A stretch of 64,000 nucleotides of DNA from Paraburkholderia solitsugae (GTDB lineage Bacteria; Pseudomonadota; Gammaproteobacteria; Burkholderiales; Burkholderiaceae), in contig NZ_WOEY01000021.1 of NCBI RefSeq assembly GCF_013177695.1, positions 1 to 64,000 on the forward strand. Direction: 5' to 3'. Each line of letters begins with the position of its first letter. Within the stretch, counting starts at the first letter, position 1. Positions 7,971 to 16,138 of the stretch are shown here, piece by piece. Below the pieces are notes generated by a model. That model saw only the letters and a program-made list of their open reading frames with translations. It did no database searches and was not told the DNA's origin. The position numbers were made by a program, and so were the translations under genes.

Positions 7971-9494
7971 ATGGACCAGAGCGGGACAAGCGAAGTTGAA
8001 CAGCCGGTGAACGGCGAGCATGACGCACAGGCCGACGCCGTGCAGTTCGATCTGTTCGGGATGCCGGTGGAGCAGACGGCGGCGCCAAAGCCTGATGCGG
8101 GCGCGGGAGCAAAGTGCGCGAGTGCCGAAGCCGAAGTCACGCTAGCAAGCTCGGCTGCAGCGCCAATGCCCGCGGCTACGGCGCAGGTTGAACGGCAGCG
8201 CCAACCGCGCGCAAAGGCAAGCGGCGCCGCCCTGCTTTGGCAGGAAGACGACACACCGGTGCCACCCGAAAGCGGGACCGCGGCCGAAGCCAATGCAGCG
8301 CCGGCAATCGCCGATACGCCCAGGAAACGCCGATCGCGCGACGTTCTGGCCGCGCCACCCTCTTCTGAACTCCTGGGGCTCGCCGCCGAACTGCCGACGC
8401 AGATCCACCTCGGTACGTCGACCTGGTCGTTTCCGGGCTGGAACGGCATCGTCTACGGCGACGATTACAGCAATAGCAAACTCTCACGCGAAGGTCTGAC
8501 AGCCTATGGCGCGCATCCACTCTTAAAGACCGTCAGCATCGACCGGTCGTTTTACCAGGCGCTCACCGTCACCGAATACTTGCGCTACGCACAGCAGGTG
8601 CCGGAGCACTTCCGCTTCATCGTCAAAGCGCCGATGACGATCACCGACGCTACCGTGCGCGCCGAACGCGGCGAGCCGGTCTCCCTGAACCCGTGCTTTC
8701 TGAACGCGCAAATGGCGATCGACGAATTCGTCACGCCATGCCTTGAAGGCCTCGGCGCGAAAGCCGGTGCGCTGGTGTTCCAGCTCTCGCCACTGCCCGA
8801 CCAGATGCTCGCGCAACCGGCGGTGTTCATCGAGCGCCTCGCCGAGTTCCTGACAGCGTTGCCCAAGCTGCCTGAAGGCACGTGCTACGCGATCGAAATC
8901 CGCGACGCGAGTTTGCTCACGCCGCGCTTCATCCGCACGCTGAAAGCGGCAGGCGTGCGGTATTGCGTCGGGATTCATGCGCGGATGCCGGACCCATTGC
9001 GCCAAGCGGCGGCGCTCGCGCTGCTGGACGGCGAGCCGGCCGGCCCGCTGATCGTACGCTGGAGTTTGCACGGCGGCTTCAAATACGAGCAGGCGAAGGC
9101 CAAGTACGAACCATTCAACCAGCTGGTCGACGAGGACCCGGTGACTCGCGCCGCGCTCGCAGAGCTGGCCGCGCGCTACGCGCTGGCCGGCCAGCCGGTG
9201 GTGATCGCGATCAACAACAAGGCGGAAGGTTCGGCGCCGTTAAGCTGCGTGGAACTGGCGCGGGCAATTATTGAAGCGTATGCGCACCTTGCTCATGAGT
9301 ACGAGCACGAACATGAGCAAACGCGCCCGGAGTCAGAGCCGCAATCGCAACTCGAGTCGGTGCGGCCTTCGGATTCGAATCCGGAGTCGGAGTCGGAGTC
9401 GGAGTCGGAGTCAGAGTCGGAGTCGGAGTCGGAGTCAGAGTCAGAGTCAGAGCCGAACGAAGATGGGCAGCGTGAAGGCGGTGAGCAAGGCTGA
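7971..9494 (+). CDS. DUF72-domain protein with long disordered ends
   Basis: A 507-residue protein whose middle part (about 141-430) is a DUF72 TIM-barrel-like domain: IHLGTSTWSFPGWNG at its start, SIDRSFYQALT, FRFIVKAP, and RWSLHGGFKYEQAK later. DUF72 function is not established. The family is usually about 240-300 residues. Here about 140 residues of low-complexity Ala/Glu/Pro sequence precede it, and an acidic tail follows that contains an uninterrupted Glu-Ser dipeptide run encoded by a hexanucleotide repeat. The ATG at 7971 is the first available; the start is uncertain. Confidence 0.82.
   Translation: MDQSGTSEVEQPVNGEHDAQADAVQFDLFGMPVEQTAAPKPDAGAGAKCASAEAEVTLASSAAAPMPAATAQVERQRQPRAKASGAALLWQEDDTPVPPESGTAAEANAAPAIADTPRKRRSRDVLAAPPSSELLGLAAELPTQIHLGTSTWSFPGWNGIVYGDDYSNSKLSREGLTAYGAHPLLKTVSIDRSFYQALTVTEYLRYAQQVPEHFRFIVKAPMTITDATVRAERGEPVSLNPCFLNAQMAIDEFVTPCLEGLGAKAGALVFQLSPLPDQMLAQPAVFIERLAEFLTALPKLPEGTCYAIEIRDASLLTPRFIRTLKAAGVRYCVGIHARMPDPLRQAAALALLDGEPAGPLIVRWSLHGGFKYEQAKAKYEPFNQLVDEDPVTRAALAELAARYALAGQPVVIAINNKAEGSAPLSCVELARAIIEAYAHLAHEYEHEHEQTRPESEPQSQLESVRPSDSNPESESESESESESESESESESESEPNEDGQREGGEQG
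9384..9449 (+). repeat. in-frame hexanucleotide microsatellite (GAGTCG/GAGTCA)n
   Basis: Eleven tandem 6-bp units, GAGTCG with four GAGTCA variants, inside the 3' end of the DUF72 gene. Each unit encodes Glu-Ser, so unit gain or loss changes tail length without a frameshift. Confidence 0.95.
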
Positions 9495-9637
9495 GCGGCG
9501 CTGCGCCAGCGCATTGCGATCTGCCCGACGTCACCTGGCTTATCGAGCCGCGACTTCGGCCGCGGCCCAGGTTGAAACCTAAGCCGCCGCCAGTCCCGCC
9601 AATCAGCCCGCCATCAAACCTCCACCGCCGCGCCGAC

Positions 9638-10186
9638 TCAGCTCGCCCTGATCCGGTGCGCGAACTTCTGCCGAAACTTCGCGACCTTCGGCGCCACCAC
9701 GAACGAGCAGTACCCCTGATTCGGATGCTGCGCGAAATAGTTCTGGTGATACGCCTCGGCCGGCCAGTAGTTGCCGTCGAGCGGCAGGACCTGGGTGACG
9801 ATCCGGCCGTCGTAGATACCCTGTTCGCCGATCTCGTGGATCGCCTGCAGTGCCGTTTCCCGCTGCGCTTCGGAGTGGGTAAAAATCACCGAGCGATATT
9901 GTGTGCCGACGTCGTTGCCCTGCCGGTTCAACTGGGTCGGATCGTGGATCGCGAAGAAAATATCGAGAACCTCGCGATAGCTGATCTTCGCCGGATCGAA
10001 GTCGACGTTCACGACTTCTGCGTGGCCCGTCACGCCGTCGCACACCTGTTCATAGGTCGGCCGTTGGGTCTGGCCGCCCGCATAGCCCGATTCCACGGAG
10101 TTCACGCCTTCGACGCCCAGATACACCGCTTCGAGACACCAGAAACACCCGCCACCGAGGGTGGCGACTTCGCCTGTCTGACTCAT
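9638..10186 (-). CDS. msrA: peptide-methionine (S)-S-oxide reductase MsrA
   Basis: A 182-residue cytosolic repair enzyme that reduces S-methionine sulfoxide in proteins and free methionine. The GCFWC motif at residues 13-17 holds the catalytic Cys14, followed by the family segments SGYAGG, YEQVCDGVTGHAEVV, IHDPTQLNRQGNDVGTQYRS and HQNYFAQHPNQGYC. The last of these carries the C-terminal resolving Cys. Length is normal. It is monocistronic, convergent with the DUF72 gene. Confidence 0.96.
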   Translation of the reverse strand: MSQTGEVATLGGGCFWCLEAVYLGVEGVNSVESGYAGGQTQRPTYEQVCDGVTGHAEVVNVDFDPAKISYREVLDIFFAIHDPTQLNRQGNDVGTQYRSVIFTHSEAQRETALQAIHEIGEQGIYDGRIVTQVLPLDGNYWPAEAYHQNYFAQHPNQGYCSFVVAPKVAKFRQKFAHRIRAS

Positions 10187-10356
10187 GCTGCTTGCTCCTT
10201 GATACGCATAGCCGGCCGACGCCGGTCCCAGTTAACCGCAACGCTCATGCCACCACCGAGACTTTCCAGCTTAGCGGTTTTTCCACTAACTGGCAGGCCT
10301 CGCGGCCAGTCCACCGTGATTGCAGTTAAAATTGGGACAAATCGACGATTTTCACT

Positions 10357-10446
10357 ATGACTTTTGAATCATTTATTTCCGGCCGCACGCGTGATGGGTT
10401 CAGCCCGGTGTTCATCCGGCTTGGCGCAAAGGCTTCCGTCCGATGA
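10357..10446 (+). CDS. possible 29-residue upstream ORF coupled to the flavin reductase gene
   Basis: An ATG at 10357 opens a 29-codon frame whose TGA overlaps the next gene's ATG (ATGA at 10443-10446). The peptide (MTFESFISGRTRDGF at its start) has no recognised family. No good Shine-Dalgarno precedes it, only GGGAC about 20 bases away. It could be a leader peptide for translational coupling or chance. Confidence 0.3.
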   Translation: MTFESFISGRTRDGFSPVFIRLGAKASVR

Positions 10447-10952
10447 AGCGCGCCAGCCCGCCCAACTTCGACCAGCCCGCCTTTAAGCAGGCGCTCGGCC
10501 AATTCGCCACCGGCGTCACTGTCATTACCACGCGCGCCGCGTCCGGCCAGTTGATCGGCATCACGGCCAGCTCGTTCAATTCGGTTTCGCTCAATCCGCC
10601 ACTGGTGCTATGGAGCCTGGCCACGCGCTCGGCGTCGATGCCGGTGTTCCGGGCGAACAGTCACTACGTGGTCAACGTGCTGGCCGCATCACAACTCGAG
10701 TTGTGCAAACGCTTTGCCACGGTGAAGGGCGACCGTTTCGAAGGTGTATCGCACGCCGAAGGCGACACCGGCATGCCGGTGCTCGACGGCGCGCTCGCCT
10801 GGTTCGAATGCCATAACCGCAGCCGCTACGAAGAAGGCGACCACGTGATTTTCGTCGGCGAAGTGGAGCGCTGTGGCGTCCATGAGAATGCCGCGGAGAT
10901 TGCGCCGCTAGTCTTCCAGAACGGTCAATTTCACGGACTCAAGCCGCTTTGA
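10443..10952 (+). CDS. flavin reductase family protein (FMN-binding split barrel)
   Basis: A 169-residue FMN-binding split-barrel protein of the flavin reductase-like domain family. The region LGQFATGVTVITTRAASG, then GITASSFNSVSLNPPLVLWSL and the C-terminal GDHVIFVGEVE, matches the small reductase components of two-component flavin monooxygenases, which supply reduced flavin using NAD(P)H. No monooxygenase partner is adjacent, so the partner is unknown. AAAGG lies 11 bases before the ATG. Confidence 0.87.
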   Translation: MKRASPPNFDQPAFKQALGQFATGVTVITTRAASGQLIGITASSFNSVSLNPPLVLWSLATRSASMPVFRANSHYVVNVLAASQLELCKRFATVKGDRFEGVSHAEGDTGMPVLDGALAWFECHNRSRYEEGDHVIFVGEVERCGVHENAAEIAPLVFQNGQFHGLKPL

Positions 10953-11026
10953 ACGCGGCGCCGCCTTTAGACTAACGGCGGCTGCGAGCACATACACGCC
11001 GATGCGAGCGGACCCGCCGTGCGCAT

Positions 11027-11536
11027 TCAGCTGTGCGACGCGCTGTGGCTGCTGGTTTTCTTCACGAGCGATACCGGCACGCCCGAATCTTCCTTCAGCG
11101 TTTGCAGCACAATATTCGAACGAATATCCATCACGCCCGGCGCCTTATAGAGGCGTTGCAGCACGAAATCCGAATAGTGTTTGAGATTGTGAGCGAGAAC
11201 CCTCAGCAGATAATGGGTTTCGCCGGTCACGACAAACGCGCCGACTACTTCCGGCCAATCCCGCACCGCCTCTGCAAAACGCTCGTGCCAGTTCTCCTGG
11301 TCGTTGCGCATTGACACCTGCACGAACGCCTCCAGTTCGAAACCCAGCACTTCGCGGTTCAGACACGCGCGGTAATGTTCGATGACGCCCTGCTCTTCCA
11401 GCAAGCGCAGGCGTCGTAGACAGGCCGACGGCGAGAGCGAAATGCGCTCCGCCAAATCGAGATTGCTGATCCGTCCTTCTTGCTGAAGCACCGTCAAGAT
11501 ACGGCAATCGGTGGCGTCGAGCGAGATCGCGTTCAT
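11027..11536 (-). CDS. kynR: Lrp/AsnC-family regulator of the kynurenine genes
   Basis: A 169-residue Lrp/AsnC regulator with an N-terminal winged HTH (DATDCRILTVLQQEGRISNLDLAERISLSPSACLRRL) and a C-terminal RAM ligand-sensing domain (about 65-150). It is divergent from kynB with a 130-bp shared promoter region, the arrangement described for KynR in Pseudomonas and Burkholderia, where it activates kynBUA or kynA in response to kynurenine. Assignment as KynR rests on family plus position. Confidence 0.86.
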   Translation of the reverse strand: MNAISLDATDCRILTVLQQEGRISNLDLAERISLSPSACLRRLRLLEEQGVIEHYRACLNREVLGFELEAFVQVSMRNDQENWHERFAEAVRDWPEVVGAFVVTGETHYLLRVLAHNLKHYSDFVLQRLYKAPGVMDIRSNIVLQTLKEDSGVPVSLVKKTSSHSASHS

Positions 11537-11606
11537 ATTCGGTCTCCCTTTCCCATTTGACTCAAATTATGTTCCAAGACACGGCTCAGAAGGAGATTTT
11601 TTCGCA

Positions 11607-11645
11607 ATCACATTTCGCGACAAGCCACCTATCATTCGTGGATAG
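11607..11645 (+). promoter_or_regulatory. candidate kynB promoter and KynR-type operator
   Basis: ATCACA (11607-11612) and TATCAT (11630-11635) are spaced by 17 bases, upstream of kynB. An inverted repeat CTATC-N7-GATAG spans 11629-11645, overlapping the -10 box, in the size range of Lrp-family half-site pairs. The assignment to KynR is inference only. Confidence 0.35.
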
Positions 11646-11666
11646 ACACAATCCGCCGATGGAGAC

Positions 11667-12305
11667 ATGCAAACACTCTGGGACATCACCCCCGCCGTCG
11701 ATACCGCGACGCCCGTCTGGCCTGGTGACACGCCGGTCGGCATCGAACGCGTATGGCGCATGGCAGCGGGCTCGCCCGTCAACGTCGCGCGCCTGACGCT
11801 GTCGCCGCACACCGGCGCCCACACCGACGCCCCGCTTCACTACGACGCCGAAGGTGCGGCGATCGGCCAGGTGCCGCTCGATGCGTACCTTGGCCGCTGC
11901 CGCGTGATTCATTGCATCGGCGCTTCGCCTGTTGTCACGCCACAACACCTGACTGGCTCGCTCGACCACCTGCCACCGCGAGTCTTACTACGCACTTACA
12001 AAAACGCGCCGATTGCGGTCTGGGACAGCGCGTTCTGTGCAGTTGCGCCTGAGACCATCGATCTCCTCGCTGCTCGCGGCGTCAAGCTGATCGGCATCGA
12101 TACGCCATCGCTCGATCCGCAGGAATCGAAGACGATGGACGCGCACCATCGGATTCGCGCGCACCGCATGGCGATCCTCGAAGGCATCGTGCTGGATGCC
12201 GTCGCGCCGGGCGACTATGAATTGATCGCGCTGCCGCTCAAGCTGACCACGCTCGATGCGAGCCCCGTGCGCGCCGTGTTGCGCGCGCTGCCCGAATCTC
12301 GCTGA
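11667..12305 (+). CDS. kynB: kynurenine formamidase
   Basis: A 212-residue bacterial-type (KynB) metal-dependent arylformamidase that hydrolyses N-formylkynurenine to kynurenine and formate. The metal-binding [13 protein letters not shown] motif near residue 50 and the conserved VWPGDTP N-terminus and [10 protein letters not shown] segment are present. It is first in the kynBUA operon; the 68-bp gap to kynU is larger than the 10-bp gap between kynU and kynA. GGAG precedes the ATG closely. Confidence 0.95.
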   Translation: MQTLWDITPAVDTATPVWPGDTPVGIERVWRMAAGSPVNVARLTLSPHTGAHTDAPLHYDAEGAAIGQVPLDAYLGRCRVIHCIGASPVVTPQHLTGSLDHLPPRVLLRTYKNAPIAVWDSAFCAVAPETIDLLAARGVKLIGIDTPSLDPQESKTMDAHHRIRAHRMAILEGIVLDAVAPGDYELIALPLKLTTLDASPVRAVLRALPESR

Positions 12306-12373
12306 TCACCGGCACCCTGCAAAACCGAATCACCGCATTCACCGAACTCCCTGATCTCTCTGACTGGACCATC

Positions 12374-13624
12374 ATGAACACTCGTGAAGAAGCATTGGCG
12401 CTGGATAGCACCGACCCACTCGCGCCGCTGCGCGACCAGTTCGCGCTCTCGCCGACCACTATCTATCTCGACGGCAACTCGCTTGGCGTGCCGCCGGCCG
12501 CCGCCGCACAACGCGCGCAAACCGTGATCGGCGCCGAATGGGGCGAAGGCCTGATCCGCAGCTGGAACACCGCCGGCTGGTTCGAATTGCCGCGCCGCCT
12601 CGGCAACAAGCTCGCGCCGTTGATCGGTGCGGCCGACAACGAGGTGGTCGTCACCGATACGATTTCGATCAACCTGTTCAAGCTTTTGTCGGCTGCCGTG
12701 CGGTTGGCGAATGCGCGCGACCCGAAGCGTCGCGTGATCGTTTCTGAGCGTTCGAATTTCCCGACCGATCTGTACATCGCACAAGGGCTGATTGAACAGC
12801 TCGATCGCGGTTATGAATTGCGCCTTGTCGACGACCCTTCCGAGTTACCCGCCGCGATCGGCGACGACACAGCGATCGCGATGATCACGCACGTGAACTA
12901 CCGCACCGGCTACATGCACGACATGGCCGCGCTGACCCAACTCATCCACGACAAAGGCGCCCTCGCGCTGTGGGATCTTGCGCACTCGGCAGGCGCGGTG
13001 CCGGTCGACCTGAATGGTGTCGGCGCCGACTACGCGGTGGGCTGCACGTATAAGTATCTGAATGGCGGTCCGGGTTCGCCGGCTTTCGTGTGGGTGCCAA
13101 AGCGGCATCAAAACGATTTCGCGCAGCCGCTGTCCGGTTGGTGGGGTCATCGCTCGCCGTTCAAAATGGACCCGGCCTATCAGCCCGATGACGGTATCGG
13201 CCGCTTCCTGTGCGGCACGCAGCCGATGGTGTCGATGTCGCTGGTCGAATGCGGGCTCGATGTATTCCTTCAAACGGATATGCAGACGATCCGCACGAAG
13301 TCGCTCGCGTTGACCGATTTGTTTATCGAACTGGTCGAAGCGCGTTGCGGCGAGTTTCCTTTGAAGCTCGTGACGCCGCGTGACCACGCGCAGCGCGGTT
13401 CGCATGCGAGCTTCGAGCATCCGCACGGTTATGAAGTGATGCAGGCGTTGATCGCGCGGGGCGTGATCGGCGACTATCGCGAACCTCATGTGTTGCGGTT
13501 TGGTTTCACGCCGCTGTACACGCGCTTCGTCGATGTGTGGGATTCGGTGGAGACGCTGCGCGATGTGCTTGCGCAAGAAACCTGGCGAGCACCCGAATTT
13601 GCCGCTCGCGGCGCAGTGACCTGA
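12374..13624 (+). CDS. kynU: kynureninase
   Basis: A 416-residue PLP enzyme (fold type I) that splits kynurenine to anthranilate and alanine. The PLP lysine lies in the [16 protein letters not shown] motif, and [10 protein letters not shown] near the N-terminus binds substrate. With KynA and KynB it converts tryptophan to anthranilate, which Burkholderiaceae can degrade further or feed into quinolone-type signals. Length and motifs are complete. Confidence 0.96.
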   Translation: MNTREEALALDSTDPLAPLRDQFALSPTTIYLDGNSLGVPPAAAAQRAQTVIGAEWGEGLIRSWNTAGWFELPRRLGNKLAPLIGAADNEVVVTDTISINLFKLLSAAVRLANARDPKRRVIVSERSNFPTDLYIAQGLIEQLDRGYELRLVDDPSELPAAIGDDTAIAMITHVNYRTGYMHDMAALTQLIHDKGALALWDLAHSAGAVPVDLNGVGADYAVGCTYKYLNGGPGSPAFVWVPKRHQNDFAQPLSGWWGHRSPFKMDPAYQPDDGIGRFLCGTQPMVSMSLVECGLDVFLQTDMQTIRTKSLALTDLFIELVEARCGEFPLKLVTPRDHAQRGSHASFEHPHGYEVMQALIARGVIGDYREPHVLRFGFTPLYTRFVDVWDSVETLRDVLAQETWRAPEFAARGAVT

Positions 13625-13634
13625 GGAGCGCGCG

Positions 13635-14579
13635 ATGACCGATCACATGCAAACGCCGGGATTGCCGGAAGAGAAACCGGCGCAAGGGTGTCCGTTTGGG
13701 CATGGCAGTGTGGCCGCCCCTTCGGCCTCGGTTACGGCCTCTGCCGCCGCGGATTCCGGCGATGGCTGGCATGACGCGCAGCTCGATTTTTCGGAGTCGA
13801 TGAGTTACGGCGACTATCTGTCGCTGGGGACGGTGCTGGATGCGCAGCATCCGTTGTCGCCGGATCACAACGAGATGCTGTTCATCATTCAGCATCAGAC
13901 GAGTGAGTTGTGGATGAAGCTCGCGCTGTATGAACTGCGTGCCGCGTTGAAGGCGGTTCATCGCGATGAGTTGCCGCCGGCGTTCAAGATGCTTGCGCGG
14001 GTGTCGCGGATCATGGAACAGCTCGTGCAGGCATGGAGCGTTCTCGCGACGATGACGCCGTCCGAGTACACGGCGATGCGGCCTTATCTGGGTAGCTCTT
14101 CCGGGTTCCAGTCTTATCAGTATCGACAGATCGAGTTTCTGCTCGGTAATAAGAATGAGCAGATGCTGAAGCCGCATGCGCATCGGGCGGATGTGCTTGC
14201 CGAGGTGACGGCTTCGCTGGAGGCGCCTTCTTTCTATGACGAAGTCGTGCGCTTGCTGTCGCGGCGTGGGTTTGCGATTTCACCGTCAAGGTTGGAGCGG
14301 GATTGGACGCAGCCTACTACGCATGATGCTTCTGTTGAGGCTGCGTGGTTAGAGGTCTATCGGAATCCTTCGCAGCATTGGGATCTGTACGAGATGGCGG
14401 AGGAGCTTGTCGATCTCGAGGATGCGTTTCGACAGTGGCGGTTTAGGCATGTGACTACGGTTGAGAGAATCATCGGCTTTAAGCAGGGGACCGGTGGTAC
14501 GAGTGGCGCGCCTTATCTGCGGAAGATGCTCGACGTTGTCTTGTTTCCTGAACTTTGGCATGTGAGGACGATGCTTTAA
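13635..14579 (+). CDS. kynA: tryptophan 2,3-dioxygenase
   Basis: A 314-residue haem dioxygenase that opens the tryptophan indole ring to N-formylkynurenine. The core runs from [15 protein letters not shown] through [19 protein letters not shown] to [16 protein letters not shown] near the C-terminus. A Cys-Pro-rich 45-residue N-terminal extension precedes the core. GAGGAG lies 9-10 bases before the ATG. Its 3' half uses T-ending codons (gat, cat, tct, cct) noticeably more than kynB and kynU. Confidence 0.96.
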   Translation: MTDHMQTPGLPEEKPAQGCPFGHGSVAAPSASVTASAAADSGDGWHDAQLDFSESMSYGDYLSLGTVLDAQHPLSPDHNEMLFIIQHQTSELWMKLALYELRAALKAVHRDELPPAFKMLARVSRIMEQLVQAWSVLATMTPSEYTAMRPYLGSSSGFQSYQYRQIEFLLGNKNEQMLKPHAHRADVLAEVTASLEAPSFYDEVVRLLSRRGFAISPSRLERDWTQPTTHDASVEAAWLEVYRNPSQHWDLYEMAEELVDLEDAFRQWRFRHVTTVERIIGFKQGTGGTSGAPYLRKMLDVVLFPELWHVRTML

Positions 14580-14736
14580 GCGTCTTCGTTTCGTTGCCAA
14601 TGCGTGACGCATCGACTCCATTCTCACAACGCATGGTGACACATAGACGCGCCGGCCCAAATGTAAAGATTAGTCATAGTTCGCGCGTTTAGCCTGTGTG
14701 GTTGATCGTCTTAAAAAACGGTTGGGTTAGATTTCT

Positions 14737-14973
14737 ATGTGCCGTCAGACAAAACGGCCGGGTGTGAGAGCCCGAACGGTAGTTCGCACAACCTACATTC
14801 GTGGGCCGTGCGCTTGCTTCCACACGTCCATTCAATGGGCGGGTCGTAGTGAGGGGGCCGAAAGGCCCGCCGGTTTGAACTACCGCCGGTCTCTCAAACT
14901 CGCTACGTGCCCGCTCACCCTACTTGTTAGCGGTGTCGGGCGTTTCAGGAACACATCGGAAATCGCACCATGA
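14737..14973 (+). CDS. possible Icd/Ash-like small ORF overlapping a folded RNA region
   Basis: A 78-codon frame whose TGA overlaps the ATG of the next gene (ATGA at 14970-14973), suggesting translational coupling. Its product has no fold I recognise. The central stretch (HTSIQWAGRSEGAERPAG) and its overlap with a strongly folded segment recall the Icd/Ash-like frames that overlap C4-type antisense RNAs in phage immunity regions. That comparison is from memory and untested. No strong Shine-Dalgarno is seen, so the frame could simply be open through an RNA gene. Confidence 0.35.
   Translation: MCRQTKRPGVRARTVVRTTYIRGPCACFHTSIQWAGRSEGAERPAGLNYRRSLKLATCPLTLLVSGVGRFRNTSEIAP
14765..14896 (+). ncRNA. 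candidate structured RNA, C4 antisense-like
   Basis: About 130 bases closed by complementary ends. TGAGAG (14765-14770) pairs with CTCTCA (14891-14896), and CGGTAGTTC (14777-14785) pairs perfectly with GAACTACCG (14877-14885). Inside is a 5-bp GGGCC/GGCCC stem capped by a GAAA tetraloop (14855-14868). Conserved-looking pairing inside a short frame upstream of accessory genes is how C4 RNAs of P1/P7-type phages are arranged. The family assignment is a hypothesis. Confidence 0.4.
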
Positions 14974-15449
14974 CCAAATCCACCAAAAAGACTCAAACGG
15001 AATCACGGCCACCCGTTGATGCGCTCCAGTACGAAAAACTCGCACTGTCGGCTTTTGGCGCATGCGACCGACAAATCCGGCAGCTTGAAACACTGATTAA
15101 TCTCGCGGCGAGCATCACCCGATGCCCGGCTACGACGGTTGAGGAAAGACGCCGTGAGCGTAACTTGCTGGAACACCTGCTCTATACCGTCGAGCAATAC
15201 CAGCAAGAAATTGAATGCGACCGCGACCTGTACCAGGTGATCGCGCTCGATGCGAAGGGAGTTCCTCACAGCCGCATCACCGCCAAACTTGCGGCACAAC
15301 TTCTTGCAGATGCTGCGCAGGCGGGACGAGAAGCAGGGGAAGCTGCAGCCGAAGCTGCGCCGGACACAGCTGTGACGCGTAAGCAGGAGCGCGTAAAGAC
15401 TGCCGCGCGTGCGCGAGCTGATGCGCAGCAGGCAGCAGTCAAGCACTAG
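14970..15449 (+). CDS. hypothetical protein, helical/coiled-coil, accessory patch
   Basis: A 159-residue protein not recognised as a known family. It has a short Lys/Thr-rich N-terminus, a helical middle (residues about 20-100) with Cys34 and Cys49 and an ERRRERNLLEHLL segment, and an Ala/Glu/Arg-rich C-terminal helix (about 105-159). It is cytosolic by appearance, with no signal peptide or membrane segment. The ATG overlaps the stop of the preceding small ORF. It sits between kynA and the polyol locus, where gene order looks interrupted by accessory DNA. Confidence 0.65.
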   Translation: MTKSTKKTQTESRPPVDALQYEKLALSAFGACDRQIRQLETLINLAASITRCPATTVEERRRERNLLEHLLYTVEQYQQEIECDRDLYQVIALDAKGVPHSRITAKLAAQLLADAAQAGREAGEAAAEAAPDTAVTRKQERVKTAARARADAQQAAVKH

Positions 15450-15561
15450 AGTGAAGCAGCGGCCACCACGCCGCTGCAAAGAAAGAGGCGCGGTTGCGAA
15501 CTAGCCTCCAAGTCGGACATTTGTCCATGCTCCTAGATTCCGGTTCGTTGCTCTCGCCTTT

Positions 15562-15816
15562 TTATCGTTTGCCCTTCTTCTTCGACGGAGGGCTCATATC
15601 TAGCCCTTCCGGAGCTAGTTCGGGGTGCGTCTGCCACAGCGGCCTCAGGAGAAGACCAAACAGATGTCCCGCCACACTCGCGGCTCCAGCACGGAATGCT
15701 TGAAGCTCCCTCTCTGAGCCGTGCTCCTCAACAAGTTTCAAGGCGTCAACAATCGAGAGGTGCGCCAACAGCAATTTCTCGTTGATCTCTGCCGCAAGAT
15801 TCTTTTCCTCAATCAT
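15562..15816 (-). CDS. small hypothetical protein, paralog of the next upstream gene
   Basis: An 84-residue unknown protein starting MIEEKNLAAEINEKL and ending in a basic PPSKKKGKR tail. The ATG at 15816 is chosen because AGGGAG sits about 8 bases upstream and because the alignment to its neighbour starts there. It shares with that neighbour an N-terminal helix pattern (MIE.K..AA), a middle FR.G segment and a HP.L.PEG C-terminal block. It is second in a minus-strand pair, 35 bp after its paralog. Confidence 0.65.
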   Translation of the reverse strand: MIEEKNLAAEINEKLLLAHLSIVDALKLVEEHGSERELQAFRAGAASVAGHLFGLLLRPLWQTHPELAPEGLDMSPPSKKKGKR

Positions 15817-15851
15817 GACGTTGCTCCCTAGCGTCCGTTGACGTCCTAGCG

Positions 15852-16094
15852 TCAGCAACCCTTGATGCCATCAAGCGTCTCTCCTTCGGGTATTAAGTGT
15901 GGATGTTGTCTGCAAATCGGGACGATTCCCTTTTCGTAGAGGGCGTAGATCACGTCGCCCATGCCGCGCCTGAAGGGGAAAAGCACTTCGGGCGGGCACT
16001 TGTCCTGAACTACTCGGATAGCGTCAATCACGGACCTGTCTGCGACGTACAGCAATGCAGCTACTTGCGCGGCCACGTCCTTATCTTCGATCAT
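15852..16094 (-). CDS. small hypothetical protein, tandem paralog
   Basis: An 80-residue unknown protein, MIEDKDVAAQVAALL at the start and HPHLIPEGETL near the end. It has a clear residue-by-residue relation to the downstream 84-residue protein, so the two arose by tandem duplication. AAGGAG lies 8-9 bases before the ATG at 16094. That ATG overlaps the stop of a 15-codon leader ORF. No membrane segment or signal peptide is seen. Confidence 0.65.
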   Translation of the reverse strand: MIEDKDVAAQVAALLYVADRSVIDAIRVVQDKCPPEVLFPFRRGMGDVIYALYEKGIVPICRQHPHLIPEGETLDGIKGC

Positions 16095-16138
16095 CTTTTC
16101 GACTCCTTCAGTTCGCAAAGTGCTTCGGCTTCCGTCAT
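16091..16138 (-). CDS. 15-residue leader ORF overlapping the next gene (ATGA)
   Basis: On the minus strand, AAGGGG is followed 4 bases later by an ATG that opens MTEAEALCELKESKR and a TGA sharing three bases with the ATG of the 80-residue gene. A good ribosome site and a 4-base overlap argue for real translation and coupling. The peptide itself has no known family. Confidence 0.45.
   Translation of the reverse strand: MTEAEALCELKESKR

Noticed and set aside
9384..9449. CRISPR-like repeat
   Set aside because: Units are 6 bp with no spacers; a coding microsatellite.
9268..9534. Thr-Pro repeat protein on the minus strand
   Set aside because: It is the complement of the GAGTCG microsatellite and has no start region of its own.
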